A stretch of DNA of 64,000 bases, taken from assembly GCF_004117875.1 (NCBI RefSeq), contig NZ_RAHW01000001.1:868001-932000 (forward strand). The letters run 5' to 3'. The position numbers were made by a program, and so were the translations under genes. The notes beneath the pieces were generated by a model. That model made no database searches and was not told where the DNA came from. It saw nothing but the letters and a program-made list of their open reading frames with translations. Below, piece after piece: positions 11,286 through 21,713 of the stretch; positions within the stretch are counted from its first letter, which is position 1, and every line of letters starts with the position of its first letter. This DNA comes from Geomonas oryzae. GTDB lineage: Bacteria > Desulfobacterota > Desulfuromonadia > Geobacterales > Geobacteraceae.

Positions 11286-11594
11286 TTACTGCCGCACCGG
11301 CAGCAGGGTCGCCTCCAGCAGGGCGCGCAGCGCCTTGTCGCTTCCCGCCTCGCGGTTCACGATGGCCTTGCGCTCCCTGCGGGAGATGAGGATGCCGAGG
11401 TGCTCGGCGGCCTCGACGGTGCCGCCGGCGATGGAGGCGGAGAGCTGGCAAAGGATCTGCACCGGCAGACCGTTCCGGTACCCCTGCACGAGTTTGCCGA
11501 TCTCTTCGTGGCGCTGCTCGTAGCTCCAGGTCTGGTAGACCTCGTCGCCCAAGTTGTTCAACTTCCCCTGTATGCCGCTCAGCTTTTCAAGCAT
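11286..11594 (-). CDS. conserved small protein of unknown function
   Basis: A 102-residue, probably helical and cytoplasmic protein with no signal peptide and no motif I can name. It contains one Cys (ILCQLSASIAGG) and a basic patch SRRERKAIVNRE. ATG 11594 is preceded by AAACAAGGG. It sits between the rhomboid-like gene (36 bp upstream) and aroK (56 bp downstream), so it may belong to the same transcript. The codon use and GC pattern match the neighbours, which supports a real gene. Confidence 0.65.
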   Translation of the reverse strand: MLEKLSGIQGKLNNLGDEVYQTWSYEQRHEEIGKLVQGYRNGLPVQILCQLSASIAGGTVEAAEHLGILISRRERKAIVNREAGSDKALRALLEATLLPVRQ

Positions 11595-11630
11595 CCCTTG
11601 TTTCTCCTGTGCGCCGTTGTCCGGTAGCGC

Positions 11631-12413
11631 CTATTTCTTGTGTTCGTGGCTGAAGATGTGATCCCTGCAGTAGCCGTATTGCCCGTTGCACTTGGGACAG
11701 TAGCGGAAGTCCATATCGGGGTGCGTCTTCTCCGTGATGCCGCAGGTGGTGCACCGGTGCACGAGCACCTCTTCGCGCGGGGCGAAACGCACCTTCTTGG
11801 CGATCTGCCTCTTGCCGTGGCGCAGGTTCAGGTAGATGTCGTGCGCGAAGAAGATCAGGTAGTTGGCCGTGGCGGCAAGCACCATGACCCGGGCGGGCCA
11901 CCCCCCGAAGACGAGCTGGTAGGCGTAGCCGAGCCAGGTGAGCAGTGCGAGCCACTTGATGCGTACCGGGATGATGAAGAAGAGCAGTATCTGGAACTCC
12001 GGGAAGAGCGTGGCGAAGGCGAGGAAGACCGAGCCTGCCAGGAAGGTGTTGTTCACCGGGTATGCCGGTATCAAAAAGGACGCCAGGAAGGTGATCAGGC
12101 ACCCCAGAAGGAGGTAGACGTTGTACCGGAAGGCGCCCCAGTGCTCTTCAAGGGTAGAGCCGAGCATGTAGAAGAAATACCAGGCGATCAGGGTGAAGAT
12201 GAGGCTGGAATTCGGCGGGTCGAACGGGATGGTGAAGATGCGCCACCATTCACCCGACATGAAGAGGTCGGCGGAGAAATAGGTCGCCATCCGGTCCAGC
12301 TTCCCCGTCATGTACATGAGGTAGAAGAAGGATTGCCCCGCGATGAGGTAGATGGTGAGATTCGGGATGGCGTAGCGGCCGAACTTCCGGTCCAGTCGAT
12401 CAATTATCTTCAT
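11631..12413 (-). CDS. rhomboid-like membrane protein with C-terminal zinc ribbon
   Basis: A 260-residue polytopic protein with about six hydrophobic helices between residues 15 and 195 and a cytosolic tail holding HRCTTCGITE...YCPKCNG, a four-Cys zinc ribbon. The topology and WWRIFTIPF resemble the rhomboid intramembrane protease family, but the catalytic GxSG/His pair is not apparent: the likely site reads FLAGSVFLAFA and no matching His is seen in the last helices. I infer a non-proteolytic rhomboid-like (pseudoprotease) protein. Its start overlaps the upstream metallopeptidase-like gene by 14 nt, so the two are translationally linked. Confidence 0.72.
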   Translation of the reverse strand: MKIIDRLDRKFGRYAIPNLTIYLIAGQSFFYLMYMTGKLDRMATYFSADLFMSGEWWRIFTIPFDPPNSSLIFTLIAWYFFYMLGSTLEEHWGAFRYNVYLLLGCLITFLASFLIPAYPVNNTFLAGSVFLAFATLFPEFQILLFFIIPVRIKWLALLTWLGYAYQLVFGGWPARVMVLAATANYLIFFAHDIYLNLRHGKRQIAKKVRFAPREEVLVHRCTTCGITEKTHPDMDFRYCPKCNGQYGYCRDHIFSHEHKK

Positions 12414-13077
12414 GGCGCTCGAGATGTTCCTTTGCTTGCAGTTGTGTCGGGGCCGGGTGCCCGGTGCCTGCGCTGCGGATCTTCGCCGCTGCGGCCTTCC
12501 CGGGGAACCTGAGGGCCATGATGGCGTCCCGGTCGTCGGGAGTGATGATCTTCAGCTCCGCCAGCTCGTCCAGGTCCACGGGGCGGGCGTGCTCTACGGT
12601 GAAGGCGAAGTCCTCGGTGTCGAAGTCGGAGCCGGCCCGGTACGTGCTGCGCACGATCTGCTGCAGTGCCGTGGGATGTGCCGCCATGTGCGCACGCCAG
12701 GCGTCGCGTTGCTCCTGTTTCATCCCGTAATACCAGATGTGATGCGAGAACTCGTGCAGCATGAGAGAGCAGAGCTGGTCGCGGGTGTACTCCTGGTAGA
12801 GGTTGCGGTAGATGGTTTTCGAGTCGCGCCGGTAGGCGCCGAGGTGGTACTTCACCTCGCTCGGCATCATGACCTCCTCGAAGGAGGCGCCGGAAACACT
12901 GAGGGTGCTGCGCTGCGGGTCGTAACGGTCGAAGAGAAGACAAAGAAACGGGTCCTCACGGGAGAGTTTCTTCGCCAGGTCTCCCTGCCCCCAACTGATG
13001 GGGACATAGGTCGTGCTGCAGCCGGCCAGCATGAGCGCAAGCACCAGCATGGACAGTTTTTTTACGACAGGGTGCAT
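12400..13077 (-). CDS. lipoprotein with HExxH zinc-metallopeptidase-like motif
   Basis: A 225-residue envelope lipoprotein: hydrophobic residues 9-19, lipobox LAGC with Cys20. The helix SLMLHEFSHHIWY (H108, E109, H112) is a zinc-binding HExxH motif, and Glu155 in DTEDFAF is a plausible third ligand, as in gluzincin-type peptidases. The substrate is unknown. The C-terminus is basic and disordered. The gene heads a run of minus-strand genes and overlaps the rhomboid-like gene by 14 nt; pairing of a periplasmic peptidase-like lipoprotein with a rhomboid-like protein suggests a shared role in membrane-protein quality control, which is an inference. Confidence 0.72.
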   Translation of the reverse strand: MHPVVKKLSMLVLALMLAGCSTTYVPISWGQGDLAKKLSREDPFLCLLFDRYDPQRSTLSVSGASFEEVMMPSEVKYHLGAYRRDSKTIYRNLYQEYTRDQLCSLMLHEFSHHIWYYGMKQEQRDAWRAHMAAHPTALQQIVRSTYRAGSDFDTEDFAFTVEHARPVDLDELAELKIITPDDRDAIMALRFPGKAAAAKIRSAGTGHPAPTQLQAKEHLERHEDN

Positions 13078-13193
13078 TGGGACTCCCGGCGGGCGGCGCT
13101 ACCGACCCGGCGGAAATGTAACACATTACCGCCGGACAGCGCAACCAATCGCGCTGTGGCCATCTTCTAAAGCCTTCACATAAATGAATGCTG

Positions 13194-13222
13194 TTGATTA
13201 TTCGTTTTACCTCCCCTAAAAT
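13194..13222 (+). promoter_or_regulatory. promoter of the Pro/Ala-rich membrane protein gene
   Basis: TTGATT at 13194-13199 and TAAAAT at 13217-13222 with a 17-bp spacer; the GTG start at 13249 lies about 20 nt after the expected transcription start. Confidence 0.6.
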
Positions 13223-13248
13223 GTGCCGTTAAAAAACAAGGGGAAACA

Positions 13249-14808
13249 GTGACGCGCGTCCTACTCATTGCAGACACCGAAAGGGTGCAACGTATCTTCC
13301 AGTCCATGGCGGAGCAGGGGTCCCTGCAGTTGCAGACCGCCTCGACCCTCCCCCTGGGAGAGCTCGAACTTTCCGCCTCTTCCCCGGAATTCACCTTCGT
13401 ACAGAGCCGCATCTCCGGTTTTTCCGGTGACATCCTGTTGCGTCATCTCGACAAGATGCTTCCCTCCGGCGGGAAACTCGTGCTTTTGGCCGGAGACAGC
13501 GAGGACGCCCTCCAGGCCAAAAGGCAGGGGAGGACCTCGCTCGACCTCACCATGACCGATGCCTTCCTGGAGCGAAGCGTAGCCGCGCTTCTGGCCGGGA
13601 TTGCGCTCCCTGAGCCGCCGGAAAAGGAGCGGCCGGTAGAGGTTACCCAAGCGCAGGAGCCGCAAGCCCCGGAGCCGCAGATACCGGAAGCCGCTGCGGC
13701 GGCAAAGCGTACGCCCGCGAAGGTCAAGGGCGGCGCGCCCGTCCCTGATGCGGCGCCGGTCGGCGCTGGTAAAGAAGAGGGGCGCCAGGAAGAGGAGGAG
13801 GCTGAGGCGCCTCCCTTCGTTCCGTTCCAGCCGAAGGCCTGGGAGCCGGAGGCCTTCACTCCCAAAGCGCCGGAATCGGAAGTACCTGAACCGCAGGTAC
13901 CCGAGGAGTATCCCCAGGTGCCGCGCGCGGCCGGGAAAACGGCTGCTTCGGCGTTCGAGGAGGTCATGCAGCGGGCTGAGGCGGACATCGCGCCGATAGA
14001 TGCCTCCATGCTAGAGGTGGAGGACCACGTCGAGGTAGGCAGGAAAGTGTTGGACGCCGCTTCCCGGCAAACGCCGTCCACTGCGGCAGCCGACGAGACG
14101 CCGGTGGTGGGCGGGGGATATTACGCCGGGGAGACCGTGGCTGAGGCGCTTCGCAAGGCCCAGCAGACCAAGCGGCGCAGGCCGTACCTCTTTATCGTGC
14201 CGGTGCTGCTTCTTCTCGCCGTGCCTCTGGTCTCCTACCTCGCGGGAAAGATGTCGGCCCCTCCTGAGAAGCCTTTGGCTAAGCCCGCTGCGCCCCGCAA
14301 GCCCGGGAGCACGCCCACTGCCGTGCAGGCTGCTCCGAAGGCGGCAGCACCGGTGCAAAGCTCAACGCCTGGGGCGCCCCCCGCAGCAAAGGTGCTCCCA
14401 GCGCCGCCTGCTCCGTCCGCTTCCGCCAATGCGCAGGCAGCACCTAAAAAGGGAATCGAAAAGCTCCCGGAGATGCTGGAAGGGACCAAGCTCGATGCCG
14501 AGTACGGCAGGAAAAATCCGGGCTGGGTGCGCTACATCGGCCTGAGGGCAGAGTACAAGCTTTTCAAGGAGAACAACCTGTACCGGGCCATACAGGTGAT
14601 ACCGGTTTCCGGCGGGGTCATCTCCGATGACTTGTTCAAGAGGGTGCTGAGGCAGTTCGGTGCCGTGGAGAGCTACCGCGTCGAGTCGAGCGCTCCGAAA
14701 GACGGGTACGTCATCGAGCAGTGTTCCGCCCCCGGGAACCTGGCGCTCACCATCTACCGCAACAAGGACAGCAGCAAGATAAAGGCCCTGGTGGTCTACT
14801 ACCGTTGA
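13249..14808 (+). CDS. single-pass membrane protein with long Pro/Ala-rich linkers
   Basis: A 519-residue protein with unusual architecture. Residues 1-120 resemble a degenerate receiver fold (TRVLLIADTERVQRIF, then GGKLVLLAG) without the full acidic triad. Residues 120-300 are rich in Pro, Glu and Ala. One transmembrane helix lies at about 313-333, followed by another Pro/Ala linker to residue 400 and a compact C-terminal domain (about 403-519) ending LALTIYRNKDSS. Topology is probably cytoplasmic N-terminus and periplasmic C-terminus. GTG 13249 follows AAGGGGAAA. The next gene starts 13 bp later and has the same plan of linker plus C-terminal domain, so the pair probably works together. Function unknown. 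Confidence 0.75.
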   Translation: MTRVLLIADTERVQRIFQSMAEQGSLQLQTASTLPLGELELSASSPEFTFVQSRISGFSGDILLRHLDKMLPSGGKLVLLAGDSEDALQAKRQGRTSLDLTMTDAFLERSVAALLAGIALPEPPEKERPVEVTQAQEPQAPEPQIPEAAAAAKRTPAKVKGGAPVPDAAPVGAGKEEGRQEEEEAEAPPFVPFQPKAWEPEAFTPKAPESEVPEPQVPEEYPQVPRAAGKTAASAFEEVMQRAEADIAPIDASMLEVEDHVEVGRKVLDAASRQTPSTAAADETPVVGGGYYAGETVAEALRKAQQTKRRRPYLFIVPVLLLLAVPLVSYLAGKMSAPPEKPLAKPAAPRKPGSTPTAVQAAPKAAAPVQSSTPGAPPAAKVLPAPPAPSASANAQAAPKKGIEKLPEMLEGTKLDAEYGRKNPGWVRYIGLRAEYKLFKENNLYRAIQVIPVSGGVISDDLFKRVLRQFGAVESYRVESSAPKDGYVIEQCSAPGNLALTIYRNKDSSKIKALVVYYR

Positions 14809-14821
14809 TACGAGGCTACCG

Positions 14822-16111
14822 ATGATCCATGCCAAAAAGGGCGCGCTCCTTGCCACCCTCCTTCTGCTTCCCGCCCGACTGAACGCGGCTTCGCCTGAAT
14901 TCCAGATCGACCTTAAGGAACTGGAGCGGCAACAGCAGCCGGCGCCGGCCAAGCCGTCACCCAGACAGGCGCCCAAGAGCAAGAAACAGGCTCCCGTCAA
15001 GAAGGAACCGGCCGCCAAGGCGGCCCCCGCGGCGAAGAAGGCCCGTCCTGAGGCGGCGCAAGGGGAGTATGTTCGTTACACGGTGCGGCCGGGGGACCAC
15101 ATCTTCAAGATCCTGGTGGCTCGATTCGGCCTGTCCAACGAACAGGCGGAGCGCCTCATCCCTTCCATCGTCGAGATAAACGGCATACGCAATATCAAGT
15201 CGCTTGAGGTAGGGAAGACCCTGCTGATCCCGGCGGCGGCGCTCCATGAGCACGCGCCGAAGGCCGCTAAGGAGGCTAAGGAGGCGAAGGAGGCGAAGGA
15301 GGCGAAGGAGGCGAAGGAGGGCAGGGAGAAGAAGAAAGCCGAGCCCGCCAAGGTTCCGGCACCTGCTACCGCGGCGGCTCCCCGGGCCCCCGAGCCTGCC
15401 GCCGAGGCACCTCGTGCTCCGGAACCTGCCGTTGCAGCTCCGCAGACACCGGCCGCTAAACCGGTGCCCGCACCGGTTCCTAAACCGGGTCCTGCGCCTA
15501 CATCCGAATCTGCGTCGCCCCAGGCGCCGACTCCGGCAGCGGCGCCGGCAGCGGCACCGACTCCTGCTCCGGCACCCAAAACAGCTCCGGCCAAGGTTGC
15601 GCCGCCCCCGCCTGTCATCCCGGCCGTCCCGCAGGCGACCACGTGGGTCTGTCCGGTGAACCAGCATGACACGGCGAGTATCGTCGATTCGGTACTGAAC
15701 GCGCTTTCCGCCAACTGGAGCCGTAACAGGATCATCCATTCGGGTGACGGTGCGGCAACCCCGTTCAGCATCAGGGTGGACCGTTACTTCGAGTACAAAG
15801 GTGGGCGCTACATCGTCAGCATAGGCGAGAACGACCCGTACAACTACACCCTGATCAGAATATTGGAGACGGCGGGGTACCGTGCGCTCATGCTGGGCGG
15901 AAAAGAGGAATTCAAGGTAGTAGCTGAAAAACTGTTCAAGCTGGTGGGTTTGACGGCGGGCTACGGAGAGCACCCACTGCAGGAGGGGGTGCGGGGACCA
16001 GGATTCCTGCTGCAGCAGGACGATGCTGCGGGGAAACGTGTGCTGATCACCAACGCGCCGCCCCCTGCCGGGTACAAGTGGGTCATGCCCAAGGGGTGCG
16101 GCGCAAAATAA
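14822..16111 (+). CDS. periplasmic LysM-domain protein with Pro/Ala-rich linker
   Basis: A 429-residue exported protein: signal peptide 1-23, a basic Pro/Ala linker, a LysM peptidoglycan-binding domain at about 83-139 (YTVRPGDHIFKILVARFG ... VGKTLLIPA), six KEA-type tripeptides, a long Pro/Ala/Lys linker to about residue 275 and a C-terminal domain (about 280-429) of unknown function with two Cys (WVCP, KGCG). ATG 14822 follows the preceding gene by 13 bp and the two form an operon. The LysM domain anchors it to the cell wall; the C-terminal domain may be the working part of an envelope machine with the preceding gene. Confidence 0.8.
   Translation: MIHAKKGALLATLLLLPARLNAASPEFQIDLKELERQQQPAPAKPSPRQAPKSKKQAPVKKEPAAKAAPAAKKARPEAAQGEYVRYTVRPGDHIFKILVARFGLSNEQAERLIPSIVEINGIRNIKSLEVGKTLLIPAAALHEHAPKAAKEAKEAKEAKEAKEAKEGREKKKAEPAKVPAPATAAAPRAPEPAAEAPRAPEPAVAAPQTPAAKPVPAPVPKPGPAPTSESASPQAPTPAAAPAAAPTPAPAPKTAPAKVAPPPPVIPAVPQATTWVCPVNQHDTASIVDSVLNALSANWSRNRIIHSGDGAATPFSIRVDRYFEYKGGRYIVSIGENDPYNYTLIRILETAGYRALMLGGKEEFKVVAEKLFKLVGLTAGYGEHPLQEGVRGPGFLLQQDDAAGKRVLITNAPPPAGYKWVMPKGCGAK
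15266..15319 (+). repeat. six 9-bp tandem repeats inside the LysM gene
   Basis: Six copies of GCTAAGGAG or GCGAAGGAG in direct tandem encode repeated Ala-Lys-Glu. The last four copies are identical, which suggests recent slippage; the unit is a multiple of three, so copy-number change keeps the frame. Confidence 0.9.
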
Positions 16112-16117
16112 AAAAGA

Positions 16118-16837
16118 TCAAGGGATGGGGATCGCCGAGCGTTCCCCGTCTTCCGTGTAGTAACCGATATTGTCGTGCGACATCGCGTTGTCCTGCGCGG
16201 TGGGAATCTCCGGGAAGGTCGTCTTCGCGGTGGTTTCAGCAGACTGCGGCTTTTGCTGCATAACTTCTTTCGGGGCGGGAACGCTCCCCTTCGTCTTCAC
16301 CTTGAACTCCTCGCCCTTCCCCTGTGCCGCATTGTCTACCCAGCCGTCTACCTTCTGCCGCACCAGTGCTTCTATGCTGTCCTTGAGCGGCGTGTAGGCC
16401 GCCTCCTGCTTCACCGGCTTCACGCGCTGCAACTGATCGAAAACCCGCTTGGAATAACGGTCACGCTTGTCCGGTGTCTGGCTGTTGTAGCAGCCGATCG
16501 CCTTCCAGTTGTAGCCGTACTTCTCGATGCACATGGAGAGTATCCATGCGCCGGTCTTCACGCTGTTACACGGGTCGCCCAGTGAGTTCCAGCGCTGCTT
16601 GCCGATGGTGGAGGCCCAGCTGGAATTGATCTGCATCAGGCCGAAATCGTAGGTTCCGTTGGTGTTGTAGTTGACTGCGGCGGGGTTGAAATTGGACTCG
16701 ACCTTGGCGATCGCCCGCAGGATCTGCGGGTTGATGCCGTACTCGATGCCGGCTTCCTCGAAGCAGAAGGCCGAGGCGTCTGTTGTCAGCGCCAGGGTCA
16801 AGGCGGCAGCCGCGTAAAGCAGTCTGGCTTTACCCAT
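16118..16837 (-). CDS. lytic transglycosylase, SLT family
   Basis: A 239-residue periplasmic murein lyase. Residues 1-23 form a signal peptide ending ASA. The soluble lytic transglycosylase domain covers about 25-150: catalytic Glu47 in IAKVESNFNP, then GLMQINSSW and the YN motif CYNSQTP. The C-terminal third (about 160-239) is low in complexity and of no known fold. The frame is open from GTG 16966, but ATG 16837 is chosen because it gives a proper signal peptide and follows AGAGGAAC. It is convergent with the LysM operon 6 bp away, so both may act in cell-wall remodelling around an envelope complex. Confidence 0.88.
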   Translation of the reverse strand: MGKARLLYAAAALTLALTTDASAFCFEEAGIEYGINPQILRAIAKVESNFNPAAVNYNTNGTYDFGLMQINSSWASTIGKQRWNSLGDPCNSVKTGAWILSMCIEKYGYNWKAIGCYNSQTPDKRDRYSKRVFDQLQRVKPVKQEAAYTPLKDSIEALVRQKVDGWVDNAAQGKGEEFKVKTKGSVPAPKEVMQQKPQSAETTAKTTFPEIPTAQDNAMSHDNIGYYTEDGERSAIPIP

Positions 16838-16986
16838 CTTCAGGTTCCTCTTCAGTGGGGTAGGGGCGTCAACCGGCGGGGTGGCCGGAGCGCGACCCGG
16901 TTCATAATACATTTTCCGCGGCGCCGTGTCACCCCGTAATGTTCCGCGCCCGGGCTCACTCCTCACTCATCTCCTTTTGACACCAC

Positions 16987-17017
16987 AAAAAAAGGCCCGG
17001 CGTTGCGGCCGGGCCCT
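16987..17017 (-). terminator. rho-independent terminator after gdhA
   Basis: On the minus strand GGCCCGGC-type arms form a strong GC stem followed by seven T; it lies 30 bp past the gdhA stop. Confidence 0.85.
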
Positions 17018-17045
17018 TCTTCGTTGCGTGATGCGGCAGCCTGGA

Positions 17046-18755
<1,710 letters not shown>

Positions 18756-19826
18756 TCAGTTGGTGAACATGAGCTTCCGCTCGAGGTCCATGGAGTGGGA
18801 AAGGCGCTTTGCCTCCTCCATGGTGATCTGTTCCTGTTCGTGGAGCTGGATCAGGTGCTGGTCGAGGGTCTGCATCTGGTATTGGCTGCGGCCGTTCTCC
18901 ATGTGCGCCTCGATTTCGTCGAGCCTCCCCTCCCGGATGCAGCTTTGGATGGTTGTGGTGGCGCGCATGATCTCGAGGACGGGGATGATGGCCTCGCCGG
19001 TCTTGTTCATCACGAGGCGGATGGAGACGGTCGCCACCAGGATATCCGCCAGGCGCTGCCGCACTATCTCCTGGGCGTCGGGGGGGAAATGCCCGACGAT
19101 CCTGTTGATGGTCGACACCGCACCCTGGGTATGCAGCGTAGACATGACCAGGTGGCCCGTCTCCGCGGCCATGAGGCAGGATTCGATGGTGTCGGTGTCG
19201 CGCATCTCGCCCACCATGATCAGGTCCGGGTCCATGCGCAGCGCGGCCCTCAGCGCCGAGCTGAAGCTGTCGGTGTCGATGCCGACCTCGCGCTGGATGA
19301 TGCAGCTTTTCTCGGAGCGGAAGAGGAACTCGATGGGGTCCTCGATGGTGATGCAGTTGTAGCTGAAGTTCTCGTTGATGTAGCGCAGCATCGAGGCGAG
19401 CGTGGTCGACTTGCCGTTGCCGGTGGGGCCGGTTACGAGGATGAGGCCGTTCGGGGCCTTCACGATCTCGCCGAGTACCGGGGGGAGGCGCAGTTCGTCG
19501 AAGGTCCCTATGTGCGCCGGGATCACCCTCATGATGATGCCGAAATGACCGCGCTGCCGGAAGATGCTGACGCGGAAGCGCGCCCCGCTCGGCAGCGAGA
19601 AGGAGGTGTCGAACTCCTTCTGGTCCGGTTCCCAGCGGCGGCCGTGGTGCGCCATGATCTGCGCGGCGATGAACTCGGTGTCCTCGGCGGTGAGGCTCGG
19701 GAGCTTGGAACGGATGATCTGCCCCTTCCCGCGGAAGAAGGGCGGGTTGTCCACCTCGAAATGCACGTCGGAAACCTTCTTGCTGAAGGCTATTTCAAGA
19801 ATCTGGACGAAGATCTTGGCATCCAT
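18756..19826 (-). CDS. PilT-family type IV pilus retraction ATPase paralogue
   Basis: A 356-residue hexameric secretion-type ATPase acting at the cytoplasmic face of the type IV pilus. Walker A GPTGNGKST (133-141), the Asp box, Walker B DPDLIMVGEMRD and the His box STLHT are intact, so ATPase activity is expected. Length and order fit PilT/PilU. Geobacter genomes encode several PilT paralogues, and no other pilus gene lies in this window, so I do not assign it as the main retraction motor. It lies 33 bp after a DUF4388 regulator and is probably cotranscribed with it, which points to a signalling-controlled motor. Confidence 0.9.
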   Translation of the reverse strand: MDAKIFVQILEIAFSKKVSDVHFEVDNPPFFRGKGQIIRSKLPSLTAEDTEFIAAQIMAHHGRRWEPDQKEFDTSFSLPSGARFRVSIFRQRGHFGIIMRVIPAHIGTFDELRLPPVLGEIVKAPNGLILVTGPTGNGKSTTLASMLRYINENFSYNCITIEDPIEFLFRSEKSCIIQREVGIDTDSFSSALRAALRMDPDLIMVGEMRDTDTIESCLMAAETGHLVMSTLHTQGAVSTINRIVGHFPPDAQEIVRQRLADILVATVSIRLVMNKTGEAIIPVLEIMRATTTIQSCIREGRLDEIEAHMENGRSQYQMQTLDQHLIQLHEQEQITMEEAKRLSHSMDLERKLMFTN

Positions 19827-19859
19827 GGTTGCCCCTTTTGTGCTCTCGGCACGCCCACC

Positions 19860-21587
19860 CTACTTCTGGGCGCAGCGCTTGCGGTACAGGATGTTGTCGA
19901 TAACGAGCCCCGCGTGCTGCGCGAGGATCTCTAGAAGCGGCAGTTGCGGGTCGGTCCCGGCGCCGGCGCCGAAGTCGGCATAGATGAGGGCGATGACGCG
20001 TCCGAAGCTTTTCACCGGGAGGAGAAGGGCCTTGCCGCTGATCGGAGCCCCGACGGCACCGTAGATGGTGTCGCGCAGCGACTGGTCCGCGTCGCCGTAG
20101 CAGAGTTCGCCGCCCAACGCCTTCCGGTACAGCGACTCCTCGGGTGCGCTCAGGCGAAGCTTGACCGAAGTGATGGCTCCGTCCGCGCCGATCCCTATGG
20201 CGCGCTCTGCGATGAGTTCCGAGCGGACCACGACCAAAGTGACGCCGCGGCGAAAGACGCCGCAGACGGCCTGCAGCAGCGCGAAGGTGACCTCGGCGGC
20301 CTCGCGCTGCTCGGCAAGGGCGAAGAACTGCGCGCGGAACTGCGCAGGGAGCTGCGAGGCGGGGGCGCCCGTCTGTCGTTTCAGGCATGCCGCAAGTGCC
20401 CGGCACCCGGCGATCAGGTCGGCGATGAAGCTTTCGCCGCGATCATCGCGGCAGGCGCGCGGCAGCACCGCCGTCACGCCGCACTCCTGCGCCGAGGCGG
20501 CAAGCTCGAAGTCGTCCGGTGCGGCGAAGAGCACGATGGGGAGGGCCGGGTGGCGCTCGCGGACCTGCTGCAGCTGTGCGGCGACGTCGCGGCCGTTTCC
20601 GGCGCGGTCCTCCCCTGCATCCAGAAGAAGCAGCGGAGACCTGTCGCGGGAGCGGGTCTGTTCGATAAAGGGGGCGAGTTGGAGGGGGTCGTCGGTGGCG
20701 CAGACAAAGCGCGGGCCGCACACCGCCGAGACGCACTCACGCATGAGCCTGGATGAGGTGACGAGGATCGCTCCGAGCGTCGCTTCCGCTTCGGCGGCAC
20801 GTGCGGAAGCACCTTCCAGATAGTCGAAAAGCTCCTGCCGCTCGTGTGCCGGAATTTCGGAGAGCTCGTGCTGCAGCTTTCCGGCGATGGTGTCGGGGGT
20901 CTCCTCCTTGATGGCGGAGAAGTACCTCGGGATACGGCTTTCCAGCTCTTCCAGTTCCTCGAGGCCGAGGTCGGCGGCAGAGATCCCGGAGCGGGACGGG
21001 GGTTCGGAGCCCGACTGGGGTTCGGGGGCGGGCGGCGCGCCGAAGATGGACTCCGGGGTCAGGGTGCCGTCGCGCTTACGCTCGTCGTAGATGCGCAGGG
21101 CGTCCATCAGGATGCTCTGCGTGTTCATGTGGATCTGCGTGTTCGCCTTTTCCGGGAAGTAGCGGTAGTCATCGGAAACTACGATCTTGTTGACGTCGAG
21201 GCAGAAAGTCCCCCTGGTCCAGGTGAGGACATCGACGATGGTCATCTCGATGAGCGCCTCGAGCCCCTGGTACGCCGCCTGGGTCTCGACGATCCCTTCC
21301 TCAATGAGCATCTGGATGATCGGCTTGCGTTCCGAGCCGGCCTTTTGCTGAGCCTTCAGCGCCTGCTCCAGGGCCTCGCGGGTTAAAAGCCCCATGTCGA
21401 TCATGACCTGACCGATGCGGATGCTGTTGTTGACGTGGTTGGCGCTGACGATGAAACCGTCCCGGAAGACGAGCTGGCTCTCCCCCTTGCCGCTTTTGAG
21501 CGTGAGGGTGCCGGTCTTGCCGGTTTGATGCAGCAGTTGGATGACATCCACTAAGGGAAGGTGTTCCAAATCGCCTTCGAAGGACAT
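19860..21587 (-). CDS. DUF4388 (PATAN) regulator with receiver-like and GAF-like domains
   Basis: A 575-residue cytoplasmic protein. Residues about 1-150 form the DUF4388/PATAN domain (MSFEGDLEHLPLVDVIQLL, TGTLTLKSG), typical of bacterial signalling proteins. Residues about 270-390 look like a receiver (LLLLDAGEDRAG and VLFAAPDDF) but with an altered acidic pocket. The C-terminus (about 420-565) resembles a GAF domain with LLLPVKSFGRVIALIYADF. No output enzyme is seen. Its gene precedes the PilT-like ATPase in the same orientation, so it may regulate that motor; this is inferred from linkage. Confidence 0.75.
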   Translation of the reverse strand: MSFEGDLEHLPLVDVIQLLHQTGKTGTLTLKSGKGESQLVFRDGFIVSANHVNNSIRIGQVMIDMGLLTREALEQALKAQQKAGSERKPIIQMLIEEGIVETQAAYQGLEALIEMTIVDVLTWTRGTFCLDVNKIVVSDDYRYFPEKANTQIHMNTQSILMDALRIYDERKRDGTLTPESIFGAPPAPEPQSGSEPPSRSGISAADLGLEELEELESRIPRYFSAIKEETPDTIAGKLQHELSEIPAHERQELFDYLEGASARAAEAEATLGAILVTSSRLMRECVSAVCGPRFVCATDDPLQLAPFIEQTRSRDRSPLLLLDAGEDRAGNGRDVAAQLQQVRERHPALPIVLFAAPDDFELAASAQECGVTAVLPRACRDDRGESFIADLIAGCRALAACLKRQTGAPASQLPAQFRAQFFALAEQREAAEVTFALLQAVCGVFRRGVTLVVVRSELIAERAIGIGADGAITSVKLRLSAPEESLYRKALGGELCYGDADQSLRDTIYGAVGAPISGKALLLPVKSFGRVIALIYADFGAGAGTDPQLPLLEILAQHAGLVIDNILYRKRCAQK

Positions 21588-21713
21588 GGCGGTACCCTTG
21601 TTAGCCTGGCGGCGGGTGTGCAGGAGCGGGTTCAGCGCGGAGATTCTAACATGGGGTCGGGGCTAAGTAAACGGGAATTGCTGGGGATTTCGCAAAAACG
21701 GAGGAGGGGTGCA

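Noticed and set aside
11230-11451. N-terminal extension of aroK to 11451
   Set aside because: The extension is Arg/Pro-rich out-of-frame reading of the upstream gene and intergenic sequence; the kinase fold starts at ATG 11229.
15266-15319. CRISPR-like array
   Set aside because: Direct 9-bp repeats without spacers inside a coding frame; they encode Lys-Glu-Ala.
15246-15659. Arg-rich 137-codon frame inside the LysM gene
   Set aside because: Out-of-frame reading of Pro/Ala codons; no independent start signal.
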